The position numbers were made by a program, and so were the translations under genes. Under the pieces are notes generated by a model, which saw nothing but the letters and a program-made list of their open reading frames with translations, had not been told where the DNA came from and made no database searches. Of a stretch of DNA of 32,263 bases, positions 13,304 through 21,770 are shown piece by piece; position 1 is the stretch's first letter, and each line of letters opens with the position of its first letter. Location of the stretch: NCBI GenBank assembly GCA_003225535.1, contig QIAL01000217.1, positions 1 to 32,263 on the forward strand, written 5' to 3'. This stretch comes from Acidobacteriota bacterium (GTDB taxonomy: Bacteria > Acidobacteriota > Terriglobia > Terriglobales > Acidobacteriaceae).

Positions 13304-14626
13304 ATGTCTACCATAACAAACACCGCGCCCGCCTTCGACCTTGCTTATGTCCGCTCTCAGTTTCCGTCTCTCTCGCAGACGGTCAACGGCCGCTCCACCG
13401 CCTTCCTCGATGGCCCCGGCGGCACGCAAGTCCCTCAGCGCGTGATCGACGCCATCTCCGCCTACCTCAGTCACGACAACGCCAATACCGGCGGAGCCTA
13501 CTCCACCAGCCGCAACACCGACGCCATGATCGCGCGCGCGCGTGGCGCCATGGCCGACTTCCTCCATTGCGGCGCCGATGAAGTTGTCTTCGGTCCCAAC
13601 ATGACAAGCCTGACTTTCGCCATCTCCCGCGCAATCGGCCGCGAACTCAAGCCTGGAGACGAAATCCTCGTCACGCGCCTCGATCACGACGCCAACGTCT
13701 CTCCCTGGCTGGCGATGGCGGAAGACCGTGGCGTCACCGTCCGATGGGCCGAGATCCATGACGAAGATTGCACGCTCGACATGTCCGACCTCGCGTCGAA
13801 GATTAATGCCAACACCAGGCTCGTCGCGGTAGGCTACGCCTCGAATGCGGTCGGCACCATCAATCCGGTCCGCGTGATCACGAAACTTGCGCACGCCGTG
13901 GGAGCATTGTGCTACATCGACGCCGTCCACTACGGCCCCCACGGATTGATCGACGTCGCCGCGCTTGATTGCGACTTCCTTGCCTGCTCCACCTATAAAT
14001 TTTTCGGCCCGCACATGGGAGTGCTATACGGCAAGCGCGAGCATCTCAAGCGCCTTCGTCCTTACAAGGTCCGCCCGAACACCAATGCGATTCCAAACTG
14101 CTGGGAGTGGGGCACGCTGAACCACGAATGCATCGCCGGAATCGAAGCTTGCGTGGAATATATTGTCGACCTCGGCCGCCGAGCCGTCGAATGTGGGGAC
14201 GGCCGCCTCGGCCGTCCGTCGAGCGAAGCTCGACAGGTTTCATCCGCCCGCCGGGCAGCCATCGAAGCCGCCTACGCCGCCATCCACGAGCACGAACGCG
14301 CGCTTCTGGAAAAAATGATGAGTGGCCTGCAGACAATCCCCGGCCTGAAAATATACGGCATCACCGATCCCGCCCGATTCGGCGATCGCTGCACCACGTT
14401 CGCCGTCCGCATCGAAGGTCACACCCCGCTGGAACTCGCCACGAAGCTGGGCGACCGCGGATTCTTCACCTGGGACGGCAACTACTACGCGTTGAATCTC
14501 ACCGAGCACCTCGACGTAGAAAAATCCGGAGGCTTCCTCCGCATCGGGCTGGTCCACTACAACACTCCGGACGAGGTCGACCGCCTGCTAGCCACCCTTC
14601 ACGAAATCGTGGGAGGCAGATCGTAG
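13304..14626 (+). CDS. Cysteine desulfurase-like class V aminotransferase (VC1184 subfamily type)
   Basis: A fold-type I PLP enzyme of 440 residues. It begins with the family's FLDGPGGTQVPQRVIDA (35-50) and has NTGGAYSTSR (61-70), VTRLDHDANVSPW (123-135), CYIDAVHYGPHG (203-214, Asp206 for the cofactor nitrogen) and CSTYKFFGPHMG with the Schiff-base Lys232. The C-terminal block FLRIGLVHYNTPDEV is also typical. The subfamily resembles SufS/Csd, but no SufE or scaffold gene is nearby, so desulfurase activity is uncertain. Residues of about 295-315 (VECGDGRLGRPSSEARQV) are encoded by a mosaic palindrome and look like an insertion between GRRA and SARRAAIEAAYA. The ATG at 13304 is favoured over an in-frame start 20 codons earlier, which lacks support. 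Confidence 0.88.
   Translation: MSTITNTAPAFDLAYVRSQFPSLSQTVNGRSTAFLDGPGGTQVPQRVIDAISAYLSHDNANTGGAYSTSRNTDAMIARARGAMADFLHCGADEVVFGPNMTSLTFAISRAIGRELKPGDEILVTRLDHDANVSPWLAMAEDRGVTVRWAEIHDEDCTLDMSDLASKINANTRLVAVGYASNAVGTINPVRVITKLAHAVGALCYIDAVHYGPHGLIDVAALDCDFLACSTYKFFGPHMGVLYGKREHLKRLRPYKVRPNTNAIPNCWEWGTLNHECIAGIEACVEYIVDLGRRAVECGDGRLGRPSSEARQVSSARRAAIEAAYAAIHEHERALLEKMMSGLQTIPGLKIYGITDPARFGDRCTTFAVRIEGHTPLELATKLGDRGFFTWDGNYYALNLTEHLDVEKSGGFLRIGLVHYNTPDEVDRLLATLHEIVGGRS
14191..14234. repeat. Mosaic palindrome inserted in frame in the SufS-like gene
   Basis: Two hairpins, GGACGGCCG/CGGCCGTCC (14197-14217) and GTCGAGC/GCTCGAC (14218-14234), follow ATGTGG in the same order as in the intergenic element at 214-257. 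The DNA is translated as part of VECGDGRLGRPSSEARQV without a stop or frame change. Confidence 0.85.
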
Positions 14627-14696
14627 CGGCGCAGTCCTCGGCGGCCGACTGCTAGAACAACATCGACTCGCGATTCAAAAGGGAATTGAGATCCGG

Positions 14697-14750
14697 GTGC
14701 CCCCATCCCTGTCCCGCGGCTTTTGGGCGGGATAGGGATGGGATTTTGAC
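14697..14750 (+). terminator. Repeat-derived hairpin with T-tract after the SufS-like gene
   Basis: Arms CCCATCCCTGTCCCGC and GGCGGGATAGGGATGGG (14702-14742) form a long stem followed by ATTTTGAC. It lies 70 bases after the stop at 14626 and could end that transcript. The layout (GGGTGCCC, stem, GGGATTTTGAC) is shared with 26041-26085 and 26671-26717. Confidence 0.6.
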
Positions 14751-14915
14751 TTCCCAAGAAGCCCTTACACGGGATTCCTAACAGACGGCAGTCGGAGGTT
14801 GGCAGCGGCGAGCAACTCAGCGCTCACCGCACTTCGTCAGACACCGCAGCTTCGCCAGCTGCTCTCGAAACTCGTCCAGTAAACCGAGAAATCCCTCCTG
14901 CCGTTGTCGCCGTTA

Positions 14916-15866
14916 TTACAGCTTCCCCAAAATCGTCTTTCCAATTTGTGATCCCCTCATGCGCGCGTCGGGAACAAACATCGTTGACATCGTGATCACC
15001 GCGTCCCCCTTCTGTACATAGAACGCGTGGCCAAAGGCTCCAATCATCGCGTGATCTCCAATTCCCGGAACTTCCTCGAAGCCGGGGACCGCCGCCTCCG
15101 TCACCCGCATCCCTGCCCAGGCATCCGCGCTCACCCCGCGCTCCAACGTGAACGAAAAGACCCGGCCGTCCGCAGGTGGCTGGGTCATTCCCAGCGTCTT
15201 GACGATCCCTTCCAGATCATTCGCGTTCTTCATCAATGCAGGAAGATTGTCAGCCTTCGGTCCTGGCCGCCGGTTCACTTCGTCGGTCTGTTTTTTGGCC
15301 TGCGCCATGGCCATCCGCTGCAACTGGCTGACAGATTGCGCGTCGGTGTAATACGCGCAGCCGGGTTGATTGTCGTCGACAATTTCCGCGCTCTTTTCGA
15401 TCTTCACGCCCAGGATCTTTTGCAAGTCCGCCGTTGACAGCATTCGGCAGCTGTCTCCGGAAGCCACCACCTTCAGGTTGTCGCTCGATCCGCCGCTGAT
15501 CGCCGACGCGTAGTTCGAGACCTTGTGTTTCACCCAATACGCACCGTAAATGGCCGCACCCGCCACAATCATGAACAGCAACAGAAAGATTCCGCCCAGC
15601 CACAGCAGGACCTTGCCGAGTCCGGAGCCCTTCGGCGTCGCGCTGACTGGCGCTTGCAGCGGCTGATAGCCCTGGGGCGGCATGGGCGAGACGGGCTGCA
15701 AAAGAGTGCTCGGCACAACTACCGGCTGATAGCCTGCCGGAGATTGCGCTGGTGCCGAGGCCGGTGTTGCCTGCACCGGAGTTCCTGGAGGAACCGCTCG
15801 GGCTCCGCAGGTATTACAAAACGGTCCGGTCAAAGGCGTGCCACAACTCACGCAAAACCCCGGCAT
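14916..15866 (-). CDS. Zinc-ribbon membrane protein with C-terminal exported or sensor-like domain
   Basis: The 316-residue protein starts MPGFCVSCGTPLTGPFCNTCG, a zinc ribbon with C5, C8, C17 and C20. A Pro/Gln/Ala-rich linker (24-80) follows, then one membrane helix (about 85-111, VLLWLGGIFLLLFMIVAGAAIYG) and a soluble domain of about 200 residues. That domain contains a DSCRMLSTADLQKILGVKIEK...CAYYT stretch, with two cysteines that could pair, and GIGDHAMIGAFGHAFYVQKGDAVITMS near the end, reminiscent of DUF3558-like lipoproteins. The ribbon would be cytoplasmic and the large domain outside. GGAGGGTGT precedes the ATG at 15866, which decides this start over an upstream in-frame one at 15986. 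The role is unknown. Confidence 0.75.
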   Translation of the reverse strand: MPGFCVSCGTPLTGPFCNTCGARAVPPGTPVQATPASAPAQSPAGYQPVVVPSTLLQPVSPMPPQGYQPLQAPVSATPKGSGLGKVLLWLGGIFLLLFMIVAGAAIYGAYWVKHKVSNYASAISGGSSDNLKVVASGDSCRMLSTADLQKILGVKIEKSAEIVDDNQPGCAYYTDAQSVSQLQRMAMAQAKKQTDEVNRRPGPKADNLPALMKNANDLEGIVKTLGMTQPPADGRVFSFTLERGVSADAWAGMRVTEAAVPGFEEVPGIGDHAMIGAFGHAFYVQKGDAVITMSTMFVPDARMRGSQIGKTILGKL

Positions 15867-16053
15867 ACACCCTCCCCATCGGTTCCAGGTTAATTTCGAA
15901 TCGCCCCACACAACGAACTCGCCTGCATCTCCGGACCCAAAAAGCCGCACAATTGTACCCCCGAATTCCGGGCCGGAGTACTCCATAAAACACGTCAGCC
16001 CGGGAGGCGTCCCGGGCTGATCAAGTGCTTAAAACGAAGATCGATGTGGCGGC

Positions 16054-16323
16054 TTACGGCCAGCGCTTTGCCGTATCTTCCCATCCCGCCGCACGCACAG
16101 GCTGCGGCGCCGGAATAGATGGACTCGATGGAACTGGAATCCGCGAAGTCGACTGTGGCCCGTTTACCGCGGTCGCCAAAGCCGGCTTTCCCATCTCAGA
16201 CATACTTTCCTTTTCCTCCGACAGCAAGGGAGCCACCAGCCGCAGTGCCTCCACTTCTTTCTCTAACCGAGTCAGTTCCATCTCTTTCTGTCGTAATACC
16301 TCGTACACGTTTTTCATGGTCAT
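16054..16323 (-). CDS. Small coiled-coil protein with Pro-rich tail
   Basis: An 89-residue protein. Residues 3-42 (KNVYEVLRQKEMELTRLEKEV and on) show heptad spacing of a short coiled coil. After residue 50 it turns into an Ala/Pro/Ser-rich tail with no predicted fold. There is no signal peptide. It is encoded between the zinc-ribbon protein at 14916-15866 and the GAF protein at 16451, all on the minus strand, so they may share transcription. ATG codons at residues 1 and 3 are both possible. It was not matched to a named family and its function is unknown. Confidence 0.65.
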   Translation of the reverse strand: MTMKNVYEVLRQKEMELTRLEKEVEALRLVAPLLSEEKESMSEMGKPALATAVNGPQSTSRIPVPSSPSIPAPQPVRAAGWEDTAKRWP

Positions 16324-16450
16324 AGCACCCGCACTGTGGTCGATGGTTTCGAACCTTCCACCCGAACTCTAGCAGAGTTGCCTGTATTGTCAAGGGTTTC
16401 GGCAGCGGTGTAGTACCTTCTGCTCGAGGTCTGACGAGTGGAAGGTTGCC

Positions 16451-17893
16451 CTAGCGGAGTAGCAGGAATGCGGCCGCTCCAGCGCCAATCACCAGCAGCG
16501 CCAGAACAATGTATTTGTTTGCTGAAAACCACGACCGCGAAGGTTCAAGCCCAGCGCTCAGAATGAGTTGCGGAGGCTCGGCAGGCCCTGCAACTTCACC
16601 GATTGTGACTGGAACGGCTATCGCCGTCTCAGCAGGCTCAACCAGGAACGGACCCGGCTCCGGTGGAACCATCGCCACTTTGGGCGAGGCATCGGCAGCT
16701 CGTTGAGTCGGGACGTCAATAGCTTTAGCCATCGATACCGCAGCTGCAGAGAACGCCCCCCCGGCGGACTTCGAGGCCTGAGCTGTGATAATTCCAGTGG
16801 GTAGATTCCGGGTCGGAGCTTGCAGCCGCAGTTGTCCCCGCCACTTCTTCTCTTCGCACTCCACGCAGAGTACCCGCCCTGCCGAAATCGGGAACCCACA
16901 AGCCTCGCACTTCCGGAGCCCTCGCAGCACGGGAGGCACGTGGCTCTGGTCCGCATCGCTGGACTTCGTCACTTCGCCCTCACCCGCGGCCGACCAGAAC
17001 AAAAGCTTCTTCGCCCGACCCTGATTCGCTGAAACATGACCAGCCGTAGCTACTTGGGCACCACTCTGAACCGGCGATGTCCGCGCCTGTGGCTCCGGCA
17101 AAATCACCTGTGGAGCAGCCTCCGCCTGATGGGGAATTACTTCGGCTAAAGGTGATTCCAGCGCTGCCGCTGCTGTTATCTCAGGAGCCTGATCTTCCTG
17201 ATGGTGTCTGACCTCTTCCACGACGAGGTCGCTCAGGAACTGACCTTCGAAAACTTCCGGATGCACCGCTTCCGCCACCGAACTCTCCCGCTCACTCAAT
17301 TGCTGCGGCAGGATTTCGACAGCATGCGCCAGCCGGACCGCCGTTTCGACCATCTCGCTCAGCCGCTGCACCGCCGAGAGGTCGCGCTCCCCGAAGGCGT
17401 TCGCTTTCCCCGAAAAAAGTTCGAAGACTCCAAGAACCGTATCATCGTTCACGACTGGCATGACCAGCACCGATGCAATTCCCATCTGCCGGCACACCTC
17501 GCGATTCACGCGCGCGTCGCGCTCCGCATCGTCGCAACGCAGAAGCTGGCGCGTGCGCACACTCTCGCCTGAGAGCCCGAACTCGGTGGAGAGCAGGGCG
17601 CCTAATTCCGGCGCATTCGTCCCCGAACTGGCGCGGCACAACATGTCATGGCGTCCATCGCGCCGCAGCGCAATCGCGGCTCCGCTCGCGCCCGTGATGT
17701 ATTGCGCGCGGTCGGCGAGCAACTGAAGCGCGGCGTCGAGATCCCTTTGCGCCATCTCGGCCAGTGAACGTCCTCCATCTTCGCCCGGAAAACGCACCGA
17801 CGCCGCCATGGCGGCCTGCGCCGCCAGTGCTGCCGAGACTCCCTGCCGACGACTTGGACTGTTCTCTTCCAAGAATGCTCCCCGGCGGACCAA
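16451..17893 (-). CDS. GAF-domain protein with zinc ribbon and C-terminal membrane anchor
   Basis: The protein of 480 residues has a GAF domain at about 45-192 (ARVNREVCRQMGIASVLVMPV, then VLGVFELFSGKANAFGERDL), a class of small-ligand or redox sensor domain. A long Ala/Pro/Glu-rich linker (200-320) follows, then a zinc ribbon with C329, C332, C343 and C346 (CEACGFPISAGRVLCVEC). The very end is a single membrane helix (about 460-479, YIVLALLVIGAGAAAFLLL), a tail-anchor arrangement that keeps the sensor in the cytoplasm. No output enzyme domain is present. The start used is a TTG at 17891-17893 without a strong ribosome binding site; the first 30 residues are therefore uncertain. Confidence 0.75.
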   Translation of the reverse strand: MVRRGAFLEENSPSRRQGVSAALAAQAAMAASVRFPGEDGGRSLAEMAQRDLDAALQLLADRAQYITGASGAAIALRRDGRHDMLCRASSGTNAPELGALLSTEFGLSGESVRTRQLLRCDDAERDARVNREVCRQMGIASVLVMPVVNDDTVLGVFELFSGKANAFGERDLSAVQRLSEMVETAVRLAHAVEILPQQLSERESSVAEAVHPEVFEGQFLSDLVVEEVRHHQEDQAPEITAAAALESPLAEVIPHQAEAAPQVILPEPQARTSPVQSGAQVATAGHVSANQGRAKKLLFWSAAGEGEVTKSSDADQSHVPPVLRGLRKCEACGFPISAGRVLCVECEEKKWRGQLRLQAPTRNLPTGIITAQASKSAGGAFSAAAVSMAKAIDVPTQRAADASPKVAMVPPEPGPFLVEPAETAIAVPVTIGEVAGPAEPPQLILSAGLEPSRSWFSANKYIVLALLVIGAGAAAFLLLR

Positions 17894-17994
17894 AGTCCGC
17901 CCGTCAATTTCTCTATCAATTGTAGGGATACTTACTCTGGAGTCTCGCTCGCAGGAACTACCGTGTCAAGATTTCTTAAGGGCAGAGGTATTAA

Positions 17995-18293
17995 GCCAAA
18001 AGTGTCAAGCGGGGCCTTCAGCACTCGGCCTTCGGCCTCACCCGTCAGAGGGCAGCATCCAGAACCGGTCTCATAAATAGTTTTTGGAGCCGACTGTCTA
18101 GCCCGCAAGGAATAAAGCCCCTATTTTTATTGGGTCTGAACGGCACGGCTGAAGCCGTGCCCTACCCAAAACCATTTAGCTGCTTGAGAGCAGTTCTCAG
18201 CACTCGGTTTTCAGGATTCAGTCCATCAATAGGAAGCTGAGAAGAGGGAATGGAAGATGGAGTGAAAAGGGCAGAATGCTGAGTGCTGAATGC
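17995..18293. repeat. Repeat-rich intergenic region upstream of the RNase HI stop
   Basis: No gene was seen in this stretch. It holds GGCACGGC-TGAA-GCCGTGCC (18142-18161), a palindrome that recurs at 31462-31481. A TCAGCACTCGG motif occurs near 18017 and 18197 and again inverted near 18277 (GCTGAGTGCTGAA). CGGCCTTCGGCC forms a small hairpin near 18024. All are probably dispersed palindromes of the same general type as elsewhere in the window. Confidence 0.6.
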
Positions 18294-18740
18294 TCACTTC
18301 CTTCGCCGAGCCGCCTGCGCCAACCCATTGGCCTCGGCGTTTTCCTCCCGCCGCACGTGCGAAATGGAGAACGCCAGCGAGCGCGCCAGCTTCCGGCAGG
18401 TCCAGTGCAGAGAGTAGAGGCGGGGACTGCGGCAGACGTACTCTCCGGTCATCTGCCTCACCACAACTTCGGAATCGGAATAAACGTGGAGCTTCTGGGC
18501 CTTGCGCTCCACCGCGTACTGCAGAGCTTCCATCAAAGCGGCGTACTCGGCAACATTATTGTCCTGGCGCCCAATCCACTTCGCGATCCGGACGGGACCT
18601 TCCGCCAGACCGCTGATTACTACGCCAATGCCCGCCGGACCCGGATTTCCCAGGCATCCGCCGTCCACATAGGCCACCAGTTCTGACGTCACTTCGATTT
18701 TTCCAAGTCTACTCAGCACTGTGCCCTCATCAATCCTCAC
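18294..18740 (-). CDS. rnhA: Ribonuclease HI family protein
   Basis: The fold and active site of RNase HI, which cleaves RNA in RNA-DNA hybrids, are clear. AYVDGGCLGNPGPAGIGVVI holds the first Asp, DNNVAEYAALMEAL the Glu, VYSDSEVVVRQM the second Asp and HVRREENAEANGLAQ the C-terminal motif. The last motif normally reads AD-x-LA; here the fourth acidic residue is Asn (EANGLA). The GTG at 18740 gives 148 residues, close to the family norm. A TTG at 18812 would add an unlikely 24-residue leader, and a GTG at 18719, preceded by GAGGG, is a good alternative. It should be cytoplasmic. The next gene on this strand is the GAF protein, about 400 bases away. Confidence 0.88.
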   Translation of the reverse strand: MRIDEGTVLSRLGKIEVTSELVAYVDGGCLGNPGPAGIGVVISGLAEGPVRIAKWIGRQDNNVAEYAALMEALQYAVERKAQKLHVYSDSEVVVRQMTGEYVCRSPRLYSLHWTCRKLARSLAFSISHVRREENAEANGLAQAARRRK

Positions 18741-18918
18741 CGTCAAGGCTATTATTTGGTTCCCTTTCAGCGTTTTGCAGTTGCTCTTTTCACTGTGAAT
18801 TCTTCTGTGCAAAAGGCGTACCAGAAAAAATCACATGGGACTAAGTTTTTCCATTACAACCATTTGCATTTTCGATTATGCACAGCGCAAGCCGTCGCTA
18901 TTGCACCAATAGTTTGCG

Positions 18919-18946
18919 TTGACTTTTCTAGTTACTCTGGTAACTT
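18919..18946 (+). promoter_or_regulatory. Sigma-70-like promoter for the candidate RNA
   Basis: TTGACT (18919-18924) and TAACTT (18941-18946) are separated by 16 bases. A small inverted repeat AGTTAC-TCTG-GTAACT overlaps the -10 box and could be an operator. Transcription would begin near 18953. Confidence 0.4.
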
Positions 18947-18952
18947 TGCCTA

Positions 18953-19208
18953 CGTCGACGGTCGAAAGGGTGGGCACAATAAAATGAGCCGGCCCGAAGT
19001 AGACTGAGTGATTAGCCGGGCGGGGCGACCCGCAAGGCGACCGGACCTGAAAAAACCGACGGATCTGCGAGGTTCAGTTGGGGTTCGGAACTGCGAAAGC
19101 AGTGATCGCATCAAGGGGCTGTGACGGTACATGCTTCCACGCTGTGGGCTCCCTCGCAGGAGCTAGCGGCTAGGGCATAACCAATGTCACGGCCCTTTCA
19201 ATTTTTTT
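18953..19208 (+). ncRNA. Candidate structured RNA of about 255 nt
   Basis: A stretch with no convincing coding frame lies between a promoter-like site and a T7 terminator. It shows many compatible helices: ACTGC-GAAA-GCAGT with a GNRA loop (19090-19103), CAGTT/AACTG just before it, GGTCG near 18960 against CGACC near 19026 or 19038, and a long imperfect 3' hairpin (19113-19197). It could be an independent small RNA or the leader of the cytochrome gene that starts 267 bases after the terminator. It does not carry the hallmark sequences of RNase P, tmRNA, SRP or 6S RNA, nor of the common riboswitches I compared. Start and end are approximate. Confidence 0.45.
19113..19208 (+). terminator. Intrinsic terminator with long hairpin
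   Basis: AAGGGGCTGTGAC (19113-19125) pairs with GTCACGGCCCTT (19186-19197), allowing one bulge and one G-U pair. Inside it GGT/ACC, ATGC/GCAT, CGCT/AGCG and GGCTCC/GGAGCT continue the stem. Seven T residues follow at 19202-19208. It marks the 3' end of the candidate RNA. Confidence 0.65.
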
Positions 19209-19474
19209 CCCAGCTTTTTCCTCCCTCTCCCTTCCAATGAGCCCTTACCATTTTGTCTAATCAACAATTCCTATGCGATTATTGCCATCAGTAATGACTG
19301 CCAGCTATTATGGGCAGGCCCGGTAGCGAGAATCCTTCAAAACTGTCATCTCAGAAAGACAACACACACAAAGACGTTTTATCTGTATTGTTGTTCCGGC
19401 GTGGGGACCTCGCTTAGCATCGGGCAGACCGCGGCTTCGTCGTTCTCAAGACCTCTGGCCTGAGGGAGTGTCCC
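19209..19474. other. Intergenic region upstream of the di-heme cytochrome
   Basis: About 265 bases with no gene, AT-richer than its surroundings. No clear promoter hexamers were recognised. TGAGGGA at the right edge is the likely ribosome binding site of the GTG start at 19475. Confidence 0.5.
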
Positions 19475-20849
19475 GTGAAGCCCACATTGCTGCTGTTCTT
19501 GATAGCAGGGAGTATCCTGCTCGGCCTCGCAGCGCAGTCACCTACCCAACCGCCCGAAGCGGCGACCGGATTCGACGATCAGAGCAACGGATTTTCCGAT
19601 CCTGTTCGTCGTCTTGCCGACCAGAAATTTTTCGAGGAAGTTGAGCACATCGTCCCCGACGGACTAGGCCCGCTCTACAACGCCCAGTCCTGCCGCGAGT
19701 GTCATCAGACTCCGGTCACCGGAGCCGCCAGCCAAGTGAGGAGCGGAGATCGTCAAGGATCGGAACCTGGTGAATGACCGCGCCATCTGCCCCGAGATTC
19801 AGGAACGTGTACCTGAAACCGAGACCGTGCGCACCACCCGCCTCACTACCAACACCCTCGGCGACGGATATGTGGAAGCTATTCCCGACGAAACCCTGCT
19901 CAAGATTCGCAAGGATCAATGCAAAGCGTCGCGCGGAAAGATTTGCGGGCAGGCGATCAAGGTGCTCGTACCCGAGAGTGAAGGAGCCGATCGGATCGGC
20001 CGATTTGGATGGAAAGATCAGCACGCCAGTTTGCTGGCATTTGCCGCTGATGCTTACCTGAACGAGATGGGAATCACGAGCCGCCTTCAGCCAAACGAAG
20101 TGACGACAGCATGCAATCCTACGGTGACAACGATCATTCCGAACACCGACCCCACAAAGATCACTGAACCCAATAGCCTGCCCGATCCCACTGACAACAA
20201 TCTGGAAGACATCGACCACTTCGCTAGTTTCATGCGCTCGCTCAAGGCGCCAGCCCGAGACACAGCGACGACGACACCTGAAGTCATGCAGGGCGAGCAA
20301 CTCTTCACGAAGATCGGCTGCGCCAGTTGCCACGTGGAAACCATCGTCACGGGCAAGAGTCCGGCGGCCCCCGGTGGACCGGGATTGCATCCCGACGCGC
20401 TCGAGAACCGGACGATTCATCCTTACAGCGACTTTCTCTTACACAACGTGGGAACGGGAGACGGAATCTCAATCGCCTTGATCGAACATTTCGGCCGCGA
20501 GCGAGTCCACAGGCGGATGCGCGAACTGGAAGGAGCGCGGCCAGGGACGCAGCAGCCCACCAAAGGAAAACCCGAGGACGAATGCAGCGAGAGCTACCAG
20601 ACGGCGATGCTTGAAGGAGAAAAGCATCCCGACCTGTTGCGTGACACTCTTTGCGCGCGCAACAAGATCAGAACCGCCCCGTTGTGGGGACTTCGCGTGC
20701 GCTCGCGTCTGATGCACGATGGCGCGTCTGTCGAATTGAGCGAAGCCATCCGCCGTCATCAGGGCGAGGCGGAGGAAGTAACAGAGCGCTTCGTCAAGCT
20801 GAAGCCCGCAGAGAAGAAGGCACTGCTGGCGTTTCTGCAATCGCTTTGA
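19475..20849 (+). pseudogene. Di-heme oxidoreductase (DUF1111/DHOR family) with a frameshift
   Basis: The first 87 codons give a signal peptide (MKPTLLLFLIAGSILLGLAAQ) and the first heme site C73-REC-H77. Reading then breaks near 19730-19765 and resumes in another frame at NLVNDRAICPEIQERVPE, continuing with NTLGDGYVEAIPDETL, GRFGWKDQHASLLAFAADAYLNEMG, the second heme site CASCH and RTAPLWGLRVRSRLMHDG. Complete members are single proteins of roughly 450-550 residues with a conserved linker in place of the break, so some residues may also be missing. Members are exported cytochromes related to di-heme peroxidases. A sequencing error is possible; otherwise the second part could be made only from the internal GTG at 19770, without the first heme or export signal. 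Confidence 0.85.
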
Positions 20850-21059
20850 CTTCGGGTCGGCGCAGCGTGATAGTGGTGACTGGGCTGTTTCCAGTCGAGC
20901 GAAGGATTCTCGCAGGCCACTCTTTACTTACAGAGCTTCTCCCCGCCTGATTTTGCTCCTATTCGGCGGCATCCCTAACAGCCCAGCGATTCTAAGGAAA
21001 TGCTAGTCGCTGCGCTCCGCAGGCCGAAAGTAACGAAGGTAATTCGCGCCAGCATGCAG

Positions 21060-21770
21060 CTAAGCCGCCGCGCCCGATGTCTCTGCGGCGCCGACGTCCG
21101 GCTTGCCGCCCATAATGAGAAGCCACAACATGAACACAATCTCCCCAATCATCGCGGGCTGAGAGTAGGTATCCACCTTGTCCTGATATTCCGGCAAAAG
21201 AATTCCCGTCATACTCAAGACCACCCAGGCCACGCCTGCCAATCCAAGCCACGCTCCCAGAAACCGCGGCAGGAATCGCGACCTGTACACGAGCAGCCCC
21301 AGTGGAAACAGCCACAGCCCCCAAAACATCTCGGCGACTACAAATCCCTGGCCATGCAGCTTGATGAACAGCATCGCCAGAGCCTCCCGCTGAGTCTTGT
21401 CGAGCACGGACAGGAAATCAGCCCCGCGCACCAGGACGAGCGCGGCGATGGAGTTCAGTTCATTCACAAACGCGATCGGAACCGAGACCACAATCAAGAG
21501 CACCATGAGCGAGGCGTGCCGCCGGCTGACCCCTTTGAGCAGATCGAACAAAGCCAGGGACACAAAGATAAAAGCGGCCTGCCCGATGATCGCACCCGCG
21601 ATGCCGAGGCGAAACAGCGTCTCGTGGGCCGAGATGTTGCTGGCCGTCGCCGCCGCGTTTCCATGCACGATCACCTTGCCGGGGACATAACCCATAGCGA
21701 AGAATCCGATGATTGACGTGAGTACATACAGTAAGCCTGCGAACCTGCCCGGGTTCCTGGTGAAGCTCAT
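21060..21770 (-). CDS. DUF4386 integral membrane protein
   Basis: A 236-residue protein with about six membrane helices, starting MSFTRNPGRFAGLLYVLTSIIGFFAMGYVP, which is the usual opening of the DUF4386 family. Later blocks LFRLGIAGAIIGQAAFIFVSLALFDLLKGV and GLWLFPLGLLVYRSRFLPRFLG also fit that family. It should sit in the cytoplasmic membrane. No catalytic or transport motif is known for the family, and no partner gene is evident; the protease gene follows upstream on the same strand. The ATG at 21770 is the natural start of the first helix. Confidence 0.85.
   Translation of the reverse strand: MSFTRNPGRFAGLLYVLTSIIGFFAMGYVPGKVIVHGNAAATASNISAHETLFRLGIAGAIIGQAAFIFVSLALFDLLKGVSRRHASLMVLLIVVSVPIAFVNELNSIAALVLVRGADFLSVLDKTQREALAMLFIKLHGQGFVVAEMFWGLWLFPLGLLVYRSRFLPRFLGAWLGLAGVAWVVLSMTGILLPEYQDKVDTYSQPAMIGEIVFMLWLLIMGGKPDVGAAETSGAAA

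Noticed and set aside
18953-19080. Possible c-di-GMP/cGAMP (GEMM) riboswitch in front of the di-heme cytochrome gene
   Set aside because: A GTCGAAAGGG and a GGGCAC...GAGCCGG stretch look superficially similar, and GEMM-type switches do control cytochromes in some bacteria. The conserved core blocks could not be aligned and the tetraloop stem does not pair.
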